A DNA stretch of 64,000 nt from Pseudobutyrivibrio ruminis HUN009. GTDB lineage: Bacteria > Bacillota > Clostridia > Lachnospirales > Lachnospiraceae. The notes under the pieces were generated by a model. It was given only the letters and a program-made list of their open reading frames with translations. It did no database searches and had not been told where the DNA came from. Numbering within the stretch: the stretch's first letter is position 1; every line of letters begins with the position of its first letter. Made by a program: the position numbers and the translations under genes. This document shows, in pieces, positions 16,761-25,092 of the stretch. The stretch covers positions 957,501-1,021,500 of the forward strand of contig NZ_JNLH01000001.1 of the NCBI RefSeq assembly GCF_000703005.1. Reading direction: 5' to 3'.

Positions 16761-17090
16761 AAAAACCTCCTTATAAGTGATTGTCTTAATTATAGGTCTG
16801 AATTTTTAGCTAAGTCCAATATTAAAAAGTGGTCATCAATAATATCAATTTTGTTATTGAAAAAATTTTCTCAACTAAGTCCAAATCAGGACAAAAAATT
16901 CCTTCATTATATAGGTTAAAAATTTAACAGACTTATATCATTTTTGTTATCAATGTCCAACAATATTGATATTTTTTATCAAGAATCTGCGGTGTTATTA
17001 TCTCAAATAGTTAAATATGCACAATAAATGTGCTTAAAAGAGAAGTCCAGTTGGTTAGTTTTATCTAACCGATGTAGAAGGAGGATCGTT
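16761..17090. promoter_or_regulatory. Divergent regulatory region with repeated half-sites
   Basis: This 330-bp gene-free AT-rich stretch separates divergent genes. On the minus strand it holds a TATAAT (16789-16794) with a possible TTGGAC 19 bp upstream (16814-16819) for the LVIVD gene. It also holds a direct repeat CTAAGTCCAA (16810-16819 and 16875-16884), an inverted pair TCAATAA/TTATTGA (16836-16842 and 16854-16860), an inverted pair ATCAAT/ATTGAT (16949-16954 and 16965-16970), and a hairpin TTGGTTAG/CTAACCGA (17051-17072) just before the AGGAGG of the plus-strand gene. No clear plus-strand -35/-10 pair was found. Confidence 0.55.
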
Positions 17091-17942
17091 ATGGCTTACG
17101 AGTTTAACTTAATGAGAAGCTTAATCTATGTGGGGTTAGCAAAGGAAGAATACAGACCTAAGCTTGAGCACTGGCTTTACTATCATCATGTGCCAGAAAG
17201 TATCAGCAAGTTTTCCCCATATGTAACAAAGTATGCGTTTTACCAGGCATACCCAACACCACCAGAGGGAGACAGATTTGGTGCAAGAAAGATGCAGCTT
17301 ACAGAGCATTACTGGTTAGTAAATGAGCATCTTCCAGAGATGGCAAACAACATCTTCTGTGAATATATGCCAATGGATGTACTTCGCTGGCAGGGATGCA
17401 TTCCTGATGTAGAAAGCGCAACAGTACATGATAATTCAGAATCTGGCGACGCAGGTCGCGCAGCAGGTGGCGGAGATTTCCCACCATTTATTTTCTCATT
17501 CGTTCCAATCAACTGGGAAGAAGATTTCAAGGGAAAAGATAGGACAATGGAAGATGGACCAAACTTCCGTTGGCAGTTCCTTATCAAGTATCCAGAGGAG
17601 TGCGGTAAGGAAGAAGGAGAAAGATGGTTCCATGAAGAAGTGGTTCCATTCCTTACAGGATCTGTTCGAGTAAACAGAGTAGTAAGTAGCAAGGTAATCG
17701 TAAACTACGGTGCTCCAGAGGCACAGTTCGATAGAGTTGTTGAGGTTTGGTTTGAAGGACCAGAAGAATGGCATGAGCTTTGTGTAAACCTTGCAAAGAC
17801 ACATCTTACAAAGCCAGCTTGGGCACAGCAGGATGAGTTCCCATTCTTAAAGCCACAGCACAATATAGCTTCAGTTTTCCTTGGTGACAGATGTACATCT
17901 GACAACCTAAGACAGTACCAGGGCTATATCACACTTAGATAA
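17091..17942 (+). CDS. Protein of unknown function, first gene of the 2-oxoacid operon
   Basis: A 283-residue soluble protein. I do not recognise the family with confidence. The start is ATG 17091 (AGGAGG at 17079-17084); an upstream GTG in frame at 17028 lies in the leader. The N-terminus has an aromatic-rich pattern (LEHWLYYHHVPESISKFSPY, then YVTKYAFYQAYP) reminiscent of EthD-like dimeric alpha/beta-barrel proteins. A second region, WQFLIKYPEECGKEEGERW and FDRVVEVWFEGPEEW, may be another such fold, so a two-domain barrel is possible. A Gly/Ala-rich loop (GDAGRAAGGGDFPP) separates them. It is only 31 bp ahead of the ATPase gene and is probably co-transcribed. Confidence 0.6.
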   Translation: MAYEFNLMRSLIYVGLAKEEYRPKLEHWLYYHHVPESISKFSPYVTKYAFYQAYPTPPEGDRFGARKMQLTEHYWLVNEHLPEMANNIFCEYMPMDVLRWQGCIPDVESATVHDNSESGDAGRAAGGGDFPPFIFSFVPINWEEDFKGKDRTMEDGPNFRWQFLIKYPEECGKEEGERWFHEEVVPFLTGSVRVNRVVSSKVIVNYGAPEAQFDRVVEVWFEGPEEWHELCVNLAKTHLTKPAWAQQDEFPFLKPQHNIASVFLGDRCTSDNLRQYQGYITLR

Positions 17943-17973
17943 ATTCACTTATAGGTTTTAGCGAGGTAGGAAA

Positions 17974-18672
17974 ATGCAACTTATCAAAAATGCATTAGCA
18001 ATGAAAAAAACAAATTTCATTCTCATTGGCGAGGCAGGCTGTGGTAAGAGTGAGATAGCTCTCAATCTTGCTGAATACCTTGCTAAAAATACTGATAAGC
18101 ATGTCCATCTGATTGATATGGACATGACAAAACCTCTATTTAGATCCAGGGATTTGCTAAACAGCGGGAAGCTCTCTGATGTAAATATCCACTATGAAGA
18201 ACAGTTCTTTGACGCCCCAACAGTTGTGGGCGGAGTCAGAGAGCTTTTAGCAGATCCGGAAAGCATTGTTGTTATGGATGTAGGCGGAGATGATATTGGC
18301 GCCAGATCCATTGGAGGCTTCATGCTTGGTGTGGACAAGAAATCTATGTGCGTCATGTATGTACTAAATTACTACAGACCATTCTGCCAAGACATTGAAC
18401 ATATTGATCGATTTCTTTCGGAAATACTCGCAGTTTCCCACTTAACTTTAGAGGATATTCACTTTGTGGATAATCCAAATGCAGGCCTGACAACAACTAT
18501 TGATGAAGTTGTTGAAGGTGCAAACAAGATGAATGAAATCATTTCTGAATACAGAGAAATAGAGATGAATGTAATTCATGAAGGATTTTATGAATCCGTA
18601 AAAAACAAGCTCCAAAAAGAAAAGATTATGCCTATACACTTGTTCCTAACCTATGAATGGTTAAGAGACTAA
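17974..18672 (+). CDS. P-loop ATPase linked to the 2-oxoacid:ferredoxin oxidoreductase genes
   Basis: A 232-residue soluble protein with Walker A GEAGCGKSEIA at about residues 19-29, an HLIDMDMTKP segment of the MinD/CobQ type, and a Walker B-like SIVVMDVGGDD. This fits a SIMIBI-class nucleotide-binding protein. Its role is not established; its position directly before the ferredoxin and the alpha, beta and gamma subunits suggests assembly or activation of that complex, perhaps metal-cluster insertion. That is an inference from gene order only. A weak Shine-Dalgarno (GAGGTAGG) precedes the ATG. Confidence 0.7.
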   Translation: MQLIKNALAMKKTNFILIGEAGCGKSEIALNLAEYLAKNTDKHVHLIDMDMTKPLFRSRDLLNSGKLSDVNIHYEEQFFDAPTVVGGVRELLADPESIVVMDVGGDDIGARSIGGFMLGVDKKSMCVMYVLNYYRPFCQDIEHIDRFLSEILAVSHLTLEDIHFVDNPNAGLTTTIDEVVEGANKMNEIISEYREIEMNVIHEGFYESVKNKLQKEKIMPIHLFLTYEWLRD

Positions 18673-18710
18673 GTTTATGGATATAGATATTAGATAAAGG
18701 AGGTCTAATA

Positions 18711-18926
18711 ATGGCAAAGTTTAGAGTTAATGTAGTTGCCGAACGTTGCAAAAGCTGTGGCTATTGCATGAAGTTCTGTCCAAAGAATGTTCTAGAAGTT
18801 GGAACAGAAGTAAATGCAAAAGGCTATGAATATGTAGTGGCTGCACGACCAGATGACTGTGTAGGTTGTCTAACATGTGGTCGCATTTGTCCTGATGGGG
18901 CAATTGAGATTTATAAGGAGGATTAA
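18711..18926 (+). CDS. 2x[4Fe-4S] ferredoxin, delta subunit of 2-oxoacid oxidoreductase
   Basis: A 71-residue ferredoxin with two CxxCxxCxxxCP motifs, CKSCGYCMKFCPKNV and CVGCLTCGRICPDGA. It would carry electrons from the thiamine-diphosphate subunit to soluble ferredoxin. It stands two bases before the alpha subunit gene and has AAGGAGG just upstream. In the archaeal-type four-subunit 2-oxoisovalerate or 2-oxoglutarate ferredoxin oxidoreductases this is the delta chain. Confidence 0.9.
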   Translation: MAKFRVNVVAERCKSCGYCMKFCPKNVLEVGTEVNAKGYEYVVAARPDDCVGCLTCGRICPDGAIEIYKED

Positions 18927-18928
18927 AA

Positions 18929-20017
18929 ATGGCTAGAACATTTATGAAGGGCAGCGAGGCTGTAGCTGAAGCAGCAGTACGTGCCGGTTGCCGTTTTTTC
19001 GCAGGTTATCCTATCACACCTCAGAACGAAGTCCCAGAGTATTTCTCAAGAAGACTTCCAGAAGTTGGTGGAACATTTATACAGGGTGAGTCTGAAGTAG
19101 CATCAATCAACATGGTTTACGGTGCTGCATCAGCAGGTGTCAGAGCAATGACATCTTCATCTTCACCAGGAATCGCACTTAAGAGTGAGGGAATCTCATA
19201 TTGTGCATCAGCTCGTATTCCAATTGTGTATACAAACTTCGCAAGAGGGGGCCCTGGAGTAGGTTCAATCCAGCCAGCACAGATGGATTACTTCGAGGCT
19301 ACAAAGGCAGCTGGTAACGGTGGTTTCCAGATGATGGTACTTGCTCCTTCAACAGTACAGGAAGCTGTAGATCTTACAGTTAAGGCTTTCGAGCTTGCTG
19401 ATAGAGATAGAAACCCAGTTCACATCCTTGCTGATGGTGTTATCGCAACAATGATGGAGCCAGTTGAGCTTCCAGAGATGATGTCTGAGGAAAAGGTTGC
19501 TGAAATCAGAGAGTCAAAGAAGAAGTGGGCTTGCATAGGTCATGAGCTTGATTATGCAAATCGTGCTTGGATCCAGCCAGGTCAGTGGCAGACAACTGTT
19601 ATGCAGAAGTGTAACGAAGAAGCTGCAGCACTTTATGAGTCATGGAAGAAGAATGACGTAATGGTTGAGGAATACATGGTAGAGGATGCTGAAATCATCC
19701 TTACAGCCTATGGTATTTCAGGACGTATTGCTAAGTCTTCTGTAGATATTCTCAGAAAGCAGGGAATCAAGGTTGGACTTATTCGTCCTATCACTCTTAA
19801 TCCATTCCCAACAGAAGCTTTTGAGAAGTTGGATTACTCAAAGGTAAAGGCAATTCTTGATGTTGAGATGTCAATCCCAGCTCAGTATGCAACAGATGTT
19901 GAAGCAGTTGTTAGACGTCGTTGCCCAGTTGAGAAGTGCTTATGCTCTGGTGGTAACGTAATGTCAAGAGAGGCCGTGCTTGAGGCTGTAATGAAATTAG
20001 CAGGACAGGAGGCTTAA
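18929..20017 (+). CDS. vorB: 2-oxoacid:ferredoxin oxidoreductase alpha subunit (VorB-like)
   Basis: A 362-residue subunit of the enzyme that converts a 2-oxoacid, CoA and oxidised ferredoxin to acyl-CoA, CO2 and reduced ferredoxin. The N-terminal GSEAVAEAAVRAGCRFFAGY with PITPQNEVPEY, and IQGESEVASINMVYGAASAG with SSSSPGIALKSEGI, are the family hallmarks. The sequence resembles the 2-oxoisovalerate (VorB) type rather than pyruvate oxidoreductase. Substrate range, branched-chain or other 2-oxoacids, is inferred. It is tightly packed with the delta (2 bp) and beta (1 bp) genes. Confidence 0.88.
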   Translation: MARTFMKGSEAVAEAAVRAGCRFFAGYPITPQNEVPEYFSRRLPEVGGTFIQGESEVASINMVYGAASAGVRAMTSSSSPGIALKSEGISYCASARIPIVYTNFARGGPGVGSIQPAQMDYFEATKAAGNGGFQMMVLAPSTVQEAVDLTVKAFELADRDRNPVHILADGVIATMMEPVELPEMMSEEKVAEIRESKKKWACIGHELDYANRAWIQPGQWQTTVMQKCNEEAAALYESWKKNDVMVEEYMVEDAEIILTAYGISGRIAKSSVDILRKQGIKVGLIRPITLNPFPTEAFEKLDYSKVKAILDVEMSIPAQYATDVEAVVRRRCPVEKCLCSGGNVMSREAVLEAVMKLAGQEA

Positions 20018-20018
20018 C

Positions 20019-20774
20019 ATGGCAGAATTATTATATAGCAGAACTAAAACAATTCAGGAGGACAAGGTTTCAGGATTTTGTCCAGGATGTATGCACTCTT
20101 CAGTTATGAAGTTAATCGGTGAAGTTATCGATGAGCTTGGTATCGTTGATAAGACAGCAGCTGTACTTGGTATTGGTTGCTGTGGTCTTCAGATGGACTA
20201 CATGGCATACGACAACATCACAGCTCCACACGGTAGAGCATGTGCTGTTGCAACAGGTATGAAGAGAGCAAATCCAGATACAATTTACTACACATATCAG
20301 GGTGATGGTGACCTTGCTTCAATCGGTCTTGCAGAGACAATGTCTGCAGCAAACCGTGGCGAGAACTTCACAGTTATCTTCGTTAACAACGGAATTTATG
20401 GTATGACAGGTGGTCAGCTTGCTCCTACTACACTTTTCGGAATGAAGGCATCAACTGCTCCTAAGGGACGTATCGCTGAAGAGCATGGTTATCCAATGCA
20501 TGTTTGCGAGACACTTAACCAGCTTACTGCACCATATTATTTAGCACGTACAAGCTGTAACACTCCAGCAAATGTAATGAAGACAAAGCAGGCTATCAAG
20601 AAGGCATTCCAGTATCAGATGGAAGGCAAGGGATTCTCACTTGTTGAAATCGTTACAAGCTGCCCAACAAACTGGGGACTTGATTCACTTAAGGCACTTG
20701 ATTTCCTTGAGGAGAACATGCTTAAGGAATACCCACTTGGTGTAATTAGAGACAAGGGAATGGAGGAGAAATAA
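20019..20774 (+). CDS. 2-oxoacid:ferredoxin oxidoreductase beta subunit (thiamine diphosphate)
   Basis: A 251-residue catalytic subunit that binds thiamine diphosphate and one [4Fe-4S] cluster. It has CPGCMHSSVMK near the N-terminus, GIGCCGLQMDY, and the diphosphate-binding motif GDGDLASIGLAETMSAANRG followed by FVNNGIYGMTGGQ. It lies one base after the alpha gene and its stop overlaps the gamma gene start (TAATG), so the subunits are made in step. Confidence 0.92.
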   Translation: MAELLYSRTKTIQEDKVSGFCPGCMHSSVMKLIGEVIDELGIVDKTAAVLGIGCCGLQMDYMAYDNITAPHGRACAVATGMKRANPDTIYYTYQGDGDLASIGLAETMSAANRGENFTVIFVNNGIYGMTGGQLAPTTLFGMKASTAPKGRIAEEHGYPMHVCETLNQLTAPYYLARTSCNTPANVMKTKQAIKKAFQYQMEGKGFSLVEIVTSCPTNWGLDSLKALDFLEENMLKEYPLGVIRDKGMEEK

Positions 20775-21337
20775 TGGAAACAAATTTATGTGTAGCCGGA
20801 TTCGGCGGACAGGGCGTTATGACCCTCGGAAAATTCCTTGCTTCTGCAACATGTGATTCAACAGATAAGAATGTAACATTCTTCCCTTCATACGGCGCAG
20901 AGCAGCGTGGTGGTACAGCAAACTGCTACGTAGTTATTTCAGATGAAATGATCGGTGCACCACTTGGTGACACAATGGACGACCTTATCGTTATGAATGG
21001 TCCTTCATTAAACAAGTTCATCGGAACACTTAAGCCAGGCGGACGCCTTTTCATCAACAGCTCAATCGTAAAGGACAAGATTGAAAGAACAGATGTTGAA
21101 ATCGTAGAAGCACCTGTAACAGAGCTTGCACTTGAAATGGGTAATGCAAAGGTTCTTAACGTAATCATGCTTGGTGTATACGTAGGTTATACAGAGGTTA
21201 TCGCTCCAGAAATCGTTTGGGGCACAGTAGAGCACAAGCTTTCAAGCAAGCCAAAGCTTTTACCTCTCAACAAGGCTGCTTTTGATAAAGGTCTTGAAAT
21301 CGGTCGTGAGTTCAAGGTTAAGAATGGCAAAAACTAA
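20774..21337 (+). CDS. 2-oxoacid:ferredoxin oxidoreductase gamma subunit
   Basis: A 187-residue gamma chain of the same complex. The N-terminal GFGGQGVMTLGKFLASA, then FFPSYGAEQRGGTANC and IVMNGPSLNKF, are typical of the POR gamma domain, which shapes the CoA site. Start codon overlaps the beta stop. With the delta, alpha and beta genes the complex is complete. Confidence 0.92.
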   Translation: METNLCVAGFGGQGVMTLGKFLASATCDSTDKNVTFFPSYGAEQRGGTANCYVVISDEMIGAPLGDTMDDLIVMNGPSLNKFIGTLKPGGRLFINSSIVKDKIERTDVEIVEAPVTELALEMGNAKVLNVIMLGVYVGYTEVIAPEIVWGTVEHKLSSKPKLLPLNKAAFDKGLEIGREFKVKNGKN

Positions 21338-21359
21338 TTTGATTTGAAAGGTAAAGCAT

Positions 21360-22271
21360 ATGGTATTTCATAATTTTGATGAGCTTATCGCAAAGGTAAA
21401 GGGCAACCCTTCAAGAAAGATTATGGCAGTTGCATGTGCAAACGATGATCACACACTTGAGGCTGTTGTTCACGCTCGACGCGAAGGCATTGTTGAGCCA
21501 ATTCTTGTTGGTGAGAAGGCAATCATTACAGAAATCTTAGCAAAGCTTGAGGAAGAAATTCCTGAGGAAAACATTATCGATGTTCCTGCTGATGATTTAC
21601 AGAAGGCCTGCGAAACAGCTGTAAAGCTTGTTAGCTCAGGTAAGGCAGATTTCCTTATGAAGGGTAAGGTTGATACAAAAATTATCCTTAAGGAAGTTGT
21701 TAATAAGGAATATGGACTTGGACAGGGAAGACTTATGTCTCACTTCACAATGTTTGAAGTTCCTACATATCACAAATTAATTCTTCCAGTAGATGGCGGT
21801 ATGGTAACATATCCTGACCTTCAGCAGAAGAAAGAGATTATCCAAAACACAGTAGACACACTTGTTGCTATGGGATATGACTGCCCAAAGGTTGGTGTTC
21901 TTGCATGTGTTGAGAAGGTTAATCCAAAGATGCCAGAGTCTGTTGATGCAGCAGAGCTCCAAGCAATGAATGAAAGAGGCGAGATTACAAATTGTATCGT
22001 AGAAGGACCTATCCAGTACGATTGCGTTATGAGAAAAGACCTTGCTGATTTCAAGGGACTTGAGTCTAGAATCGCTGGCGACCCAGATGTACTTGTTGCT
22101 CCAAACATCCATGCTGGAAACATAATGGGAAAGATGTACGCAATAAGCTGCGGTGCAAAGATGGCCGGATTTATCGTAGGTGCAAAGTGCCCAATCGTTA
22201 TGGTTTCAAGAGGTTCATCGGCTGAGGAGAAATATCTTTCAATAGTTGTTTCTGCAGCAGCTGTTAAATAA
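21360..22271 (+). CDS. ptb: Phosphate butyryltransferase
   Basis: A 303-residue acyl-CoA phosphotransferase that exchanges CoA for phosphate, giving butyryl or branched-chain acyl phosphate. Characteristic segments include ADFLMKGKVDTKIILKEVV, MSHFTMFEVPTYHKLILPVD and VLVAPNIHAGNIMGKMY. The enzyme stands between the 2-oxoacid oxidoreductase and butyrate kinase, which makes the chain 2-oxoacid to acyl-CoA to acyl phosphate to acid plus ATP. Family knowledge: Ptb accepts butyryl-, isobutyryl- and isovaleryl-CoA in several species. Eleven bases separate it from buk. Confidence 0.93.
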   Translation: MVFHNFDELIAKVKGNPSRKIMAVACANDDHTLEAVVHARREGIVEPILVGEKAIITEILAKLEEEIPEENIIDVPADDLQKACETAVKLVSSGKADFLMKGKVDTKIILKEVVNKEYGLGQGRLMSHFTMFEVPTYHKLILPVDGGMVTYPDLQQKKEIIQNTVDTLVAMGYDCPKVGVLACVEKVNPKMPESVDAAELQAMNERGEITNCIVEGPIQYDCVMRKDLADFKGLESRIAGDPDVLVAPNIHAGNIMGKMYAISCGAKMAGFIVGAKCPIVMVSRGSSAEEKYLSIVVSAAAVK

Positions 22272-22281
22272 GGAGAAAAAC

Positions 22282-23349
22282 ATGGCAAATGAAAAAATTC
22301 TTGTCATCAATCCAGGTTCTACTTCAACAAAAATTGCTGTTTATCAGGCTGATGAACAGCAATGGGTTGAAAGTATTGCTCACTCGATGGATGACTTAAA
22401 GAACTACCCAACAATCTATGATCAGCTTGATATGAGAAAAGAACTAATCATGGCATGCCTTGCAAAGCATGGCGACAAGCTTGATTCTCTTGGAGCAATC
22501 GTAGGTCGTGGTGGAGCACTTCCTCCAGTAAAGACTGGCGCTTATGAAGTAAATGAGAAGATGGTTGATACATTAAGATATCATCCAGTTGATCAGCATG
22601 CTTCAAATCTTGGTGCTGGTATTGCATACAGCCTTGCCCAGGAAATAGGTGTAAAGGCTTACATCTACGATGCTATCACAGTTGACGAGATGACTGAGGT
22701 AAACAAAATTACAGGACTTAAGGGCGTTAGAGTTCCTGCAAAGGGACACAACTTAAATACTAGAGCAGCTGCCCTCAAGCTTTGTGCAGACAAGGGGATT
22801 GATTATAACAAGGTAAACATCATCGTAGCTCACCTTGGTGGAGGTATCACAGTAAACCTTCATTCGAACGGACAGATTGTTGATTTCTTCAACGATGAAA
22901 TCGGAACATTTGCTCCAGAGAGAGCAGGCGGACTTCCTACATACGCACTTGTAGATTTGTGCTACAGCGGCGAGTACACAAAGGAAGAGATGATGAAGAA
23001 GCTTCAGCGTAAGGGTGGAATTGCTTCTTATCTTGGAACAGCAGATATGCGTGAAGTAGAGCAGATGGTTGTTGATGGAAATGAGGAGGCAGCTCTTCTT
23101 TTCGAAGCAATGGCACTTAATACAGCAAAGACAATTGCTCGTATTGCCCCATCAGTTGACGGAAAGGTTGACTACATTGTACTTACAGGCGGTCTTGCTT
23201 ATTCAGATATGTTCGTAGACTCAATCAAAAAGCATGTAGGTTTCGTTGGACCAATCGAAGTAATTCCTGGTGAAAACGAAATGAAAGCTCTTGCCGAAGG
23301 AACTCTTCGTGTTATGAGAGGCCAGGAAAAGGCAAGAATCTACGAATAA
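22282..23349 (+). CDS. buk: Butyrate kinase
   Basis: A 355-residue ASKHA kinase of the acetate/butyrate kinase family: acyl phosphate + ADP to acid + ATP. It begins KILVINPGSTSTKIAVYQ (phosphate loop) and contains AIVGRGG, RVPAKGHNLNTRAAALK and IVAHLGGGITVNLH. ATG 22282 was chosen over an upstream in-frame ATG at 22246 that lies inside ptb, because AAGGAG precedes 22282. It closes the energy-yielding step of the operon. Confidence 0.94.
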   Translation: MANEKILVINPGSTSTKIAVYQADEQQWVESIAHSMDDLKNYPTIYDQLDMRKELIMACLAKHGDKLDSLGAIVGRGGALPPVKTGAYEVNEKMVDTLRYHPVDQHASNLGAGIAYSLAQEIGVKAYIYDAITVDEMTEVNKITGLKGVRVPAKGHNLNTRAAALKLCADKGIDYNKVNIIVAHLGGGITVNLHSNGQIVDFFNDEIGTFAPERAGGLPTYALVDLCYSGEYTKEEMMKKLQRKGGIASYLGTADMREVEQMVVDGNEEAALLFEAMALNTAKTIARIAPSVDGKVDYIVLTGGLAYSDMFVDSIKKHVGFVGPIEVIPGENEMKALAEGTLRVMRGQEKARIYE

Positions 23350-23375
23350 TCTTATTGGAAATTTGGAGTTTATAA

Positions 23376-24590
23376 ATGAATAAAACAAATAGATGGATTT
23401 ATGCAATCGCAGGAGTAATTGTGCTTCTGTTTGCAGGACTAATCTACGCTTGGAGTGTACTTTCCAGCCCTATCGCTGCAGAGTTTACATCCTGGAGTAA
23501 GGGAGCTCTTTCCCTTACTTTCACTTTGGCAATGAGCTTCTTTTGTATAGGAGGTCTTGTTGCAGGACTTGTAGCAGACAAGGTTAAGGAGAGATACATC
23601 TTCATTGTATCTGCGGTGCTTTTCTTGATTGGCTTTGAGTTAGTCAGCATGATTTCTTCTATTGGAATGCTTTATTTAGGTTTTGGAGTGTTAGCTGGCC
23701 TTGGTGCAGGTTTTTCTTATAACGCAGTAATGGGAAGCGTTACAAAATGGTTCCCGGATAAAAAGGGACTTATCTCTGGAATCCTTCTTATGGGTTTTGG
23801 AATTGGTGCTTTTATTATAGGAAAAGTTTATGCCGGGCTATTAGGTACTTATGGCTGGAGAGCAGAATTCAAGGCACTTGGAATTATCGTATTTGCGGTA
23901 ATTTTCATTGGCGCATTTATCGTTAGAAAGCCTACTGCCGAAGAGCAGAAAGCATATGCAGTAGAAGATAAAAAATCTGAGAAGAACACTTCAGAGGATT
24001 TCACCACAATAGAAATGGTGTCGAAGGTAAGCTTCTGGCTTTACTTCGTATATGCGATATTGCTTAGCGCAGCAGCATTGGCACTTATCGCACAGGCAAG
24101 TGGAATTGTTACAGAGACAGCACCTGTACTTGCAGCAGGCTCTATCGCAACAATCGTAGGACTTATTTCTGTGTTCAACGGAATTGGACGAGTAATATTC
24201 GGTGGTTTGTACGACAAGCTTGGACAGAAGAAAACAATGCTTTTAAATTGCGGGCTTTTCTTAGTTTCAGTACTTATCAACATCGTAGCAATCAACTCAG
24301 TTAGTCTACCACTTGTTGTAATTGGATTTATATTCTTTGGCCTCTCTTACGGAGGTGTAACACCAACAAACTCTGCATACATAATGGATTTTTACGGTGT
24401 TAAGAATTATCCTGTTAACTTTTCAATTATCAATTTGAATTTGCTATTGGCATCATTCGGAGGGACTCTTGCAGGTATGATTTACGACATGCAAGGCACA
24501 TATCTTAGCATTTTCATGATTATGATTGGCGCAATTGTACTTGCTACAATCTGTACTTTATTAATTAAACGACCTGCGAAAGGAAAATAG
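23376..24590 (+). CDS. MFS transporter, OFA (oxalate/formate antiporter-like) family
   Basis: A 404-residue major-facilitator protein with about twelve transmembrane helices. The N-terminal WIYAIAGVIVLLFAGLIYAW followed by SVLSSPIAAEF is typical of the OFA family of carboxylate carriers. It follows buk by 26 bases, so it probably takes up the organic acid that feeds the pathway or exports the product. The substrate is unknown. The cytoplasmic loop between the halves is Lys/Glu-rich, as usual. Confidence 0.88.
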   Translation: MNKTNRWIYAIAGVIVLLFAGLIYAWSVLSSPIAAEFTSWSKGALSLTFTLAMSFFCIGGLVAGLVADKVKERYIFIVSAVLFLIGFELVSMISSIGMLYLGFGVLAGLGAGFSYNAVMGSVTKWFPDKKGLISGILLMGFGIGAFIIGKVYAGLLGTYGWRAEFKALGIIVFAVIFIGAFIVRKPTAEEQKAYAVEDKKSEKNTSEDFTTIEMVSKVSFWLYFVYAILLSAAALALIAQASGIVTETAPVLAAGSIATIVGLISVFNGIGRVIFGGLYDKLGQKKTMLLNCGLFLVSVLINIVAINSVSLPLVVIGFIFFGLSYGGVTPTNSAYIMDFYGVKNYPVNFSIINLNLLLASFGGTLAGMIYDMQGTYLSIFMIMIGAIVLATICTLLIKRPAKGK

Positions 24591-24592
24591 AA

Positions 24593-25024
24593 ATGGATGA
24601 TAAAATTCGCTTTTTCAGATGGAATGTAATCATCAATGTATGTATGGCGCTTTCTATCAATACTACAGCAACCATACTAGCAGGTGGAGATTCATTGGCC
24701 GGCTGGGTGAGAGGATGCTGCTGTGCTTTTACTATCAACACAGTTGCAGCAATTATTCTTCCGATGGGGTTAATTGGAAGCTGGTTTGCAGAAAAGATAT
24801 GCAATCAGAAACCTGGTACCTTCCTTGAAATGCTGGCAAGGAATTTCATTGTAAATGCAATATACGTGACCATAGTAAGCTTCTGTATGGCCATTATTAA
24901 TGTTGGAGTTGGGGATTCGCTTATAGCAACTTGGTTTTCTACCTATCCTATTCTTCATATTGTAGGCCTTATTACAAGTCTTGTTATAGAGAAGCCAGTA
25001 ACTAAATTAGCGTATGGCAAATAA
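24593..25024 (+). CDS. Four-TM membrane protein (DUF2798-like), copy 1
   Basis: A 143-residue protein with about four hydrophobic helices and short loops. It has ITNVCM-like pattern NVIINVCMALSINTTATILA and INTVAAIILPMGLIGSWFAE. The pattern resembles small DUF2798-type membrane proteins. It starts two bases after the MFS gene. A related protein occurs at 26062, beyond the flavoprotein. Possible roles are a subunit of the transporter or a membrane anchor; nothing in the sequence decides. Confidence 0.65.
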   Translation: MDDKIRFFRWNVIINVCMALSINTTATILAGGDSLAGWVRGCCCAFTINTVAAIILPMGLIGSWFAEKICNQKPGTFLEMLARNFIVNAIYVTIVSFCMAIINVGVGDSLIATWFSTYPILHIVGLITSLVIEKPVTKLAYGK

Positions 25025-25092
25025 CTAGATAAAAATGTTCAGCGGAGCAATTTTATAAAAAGGAACTAATAACAATTTAGGAGGTTTATGGT

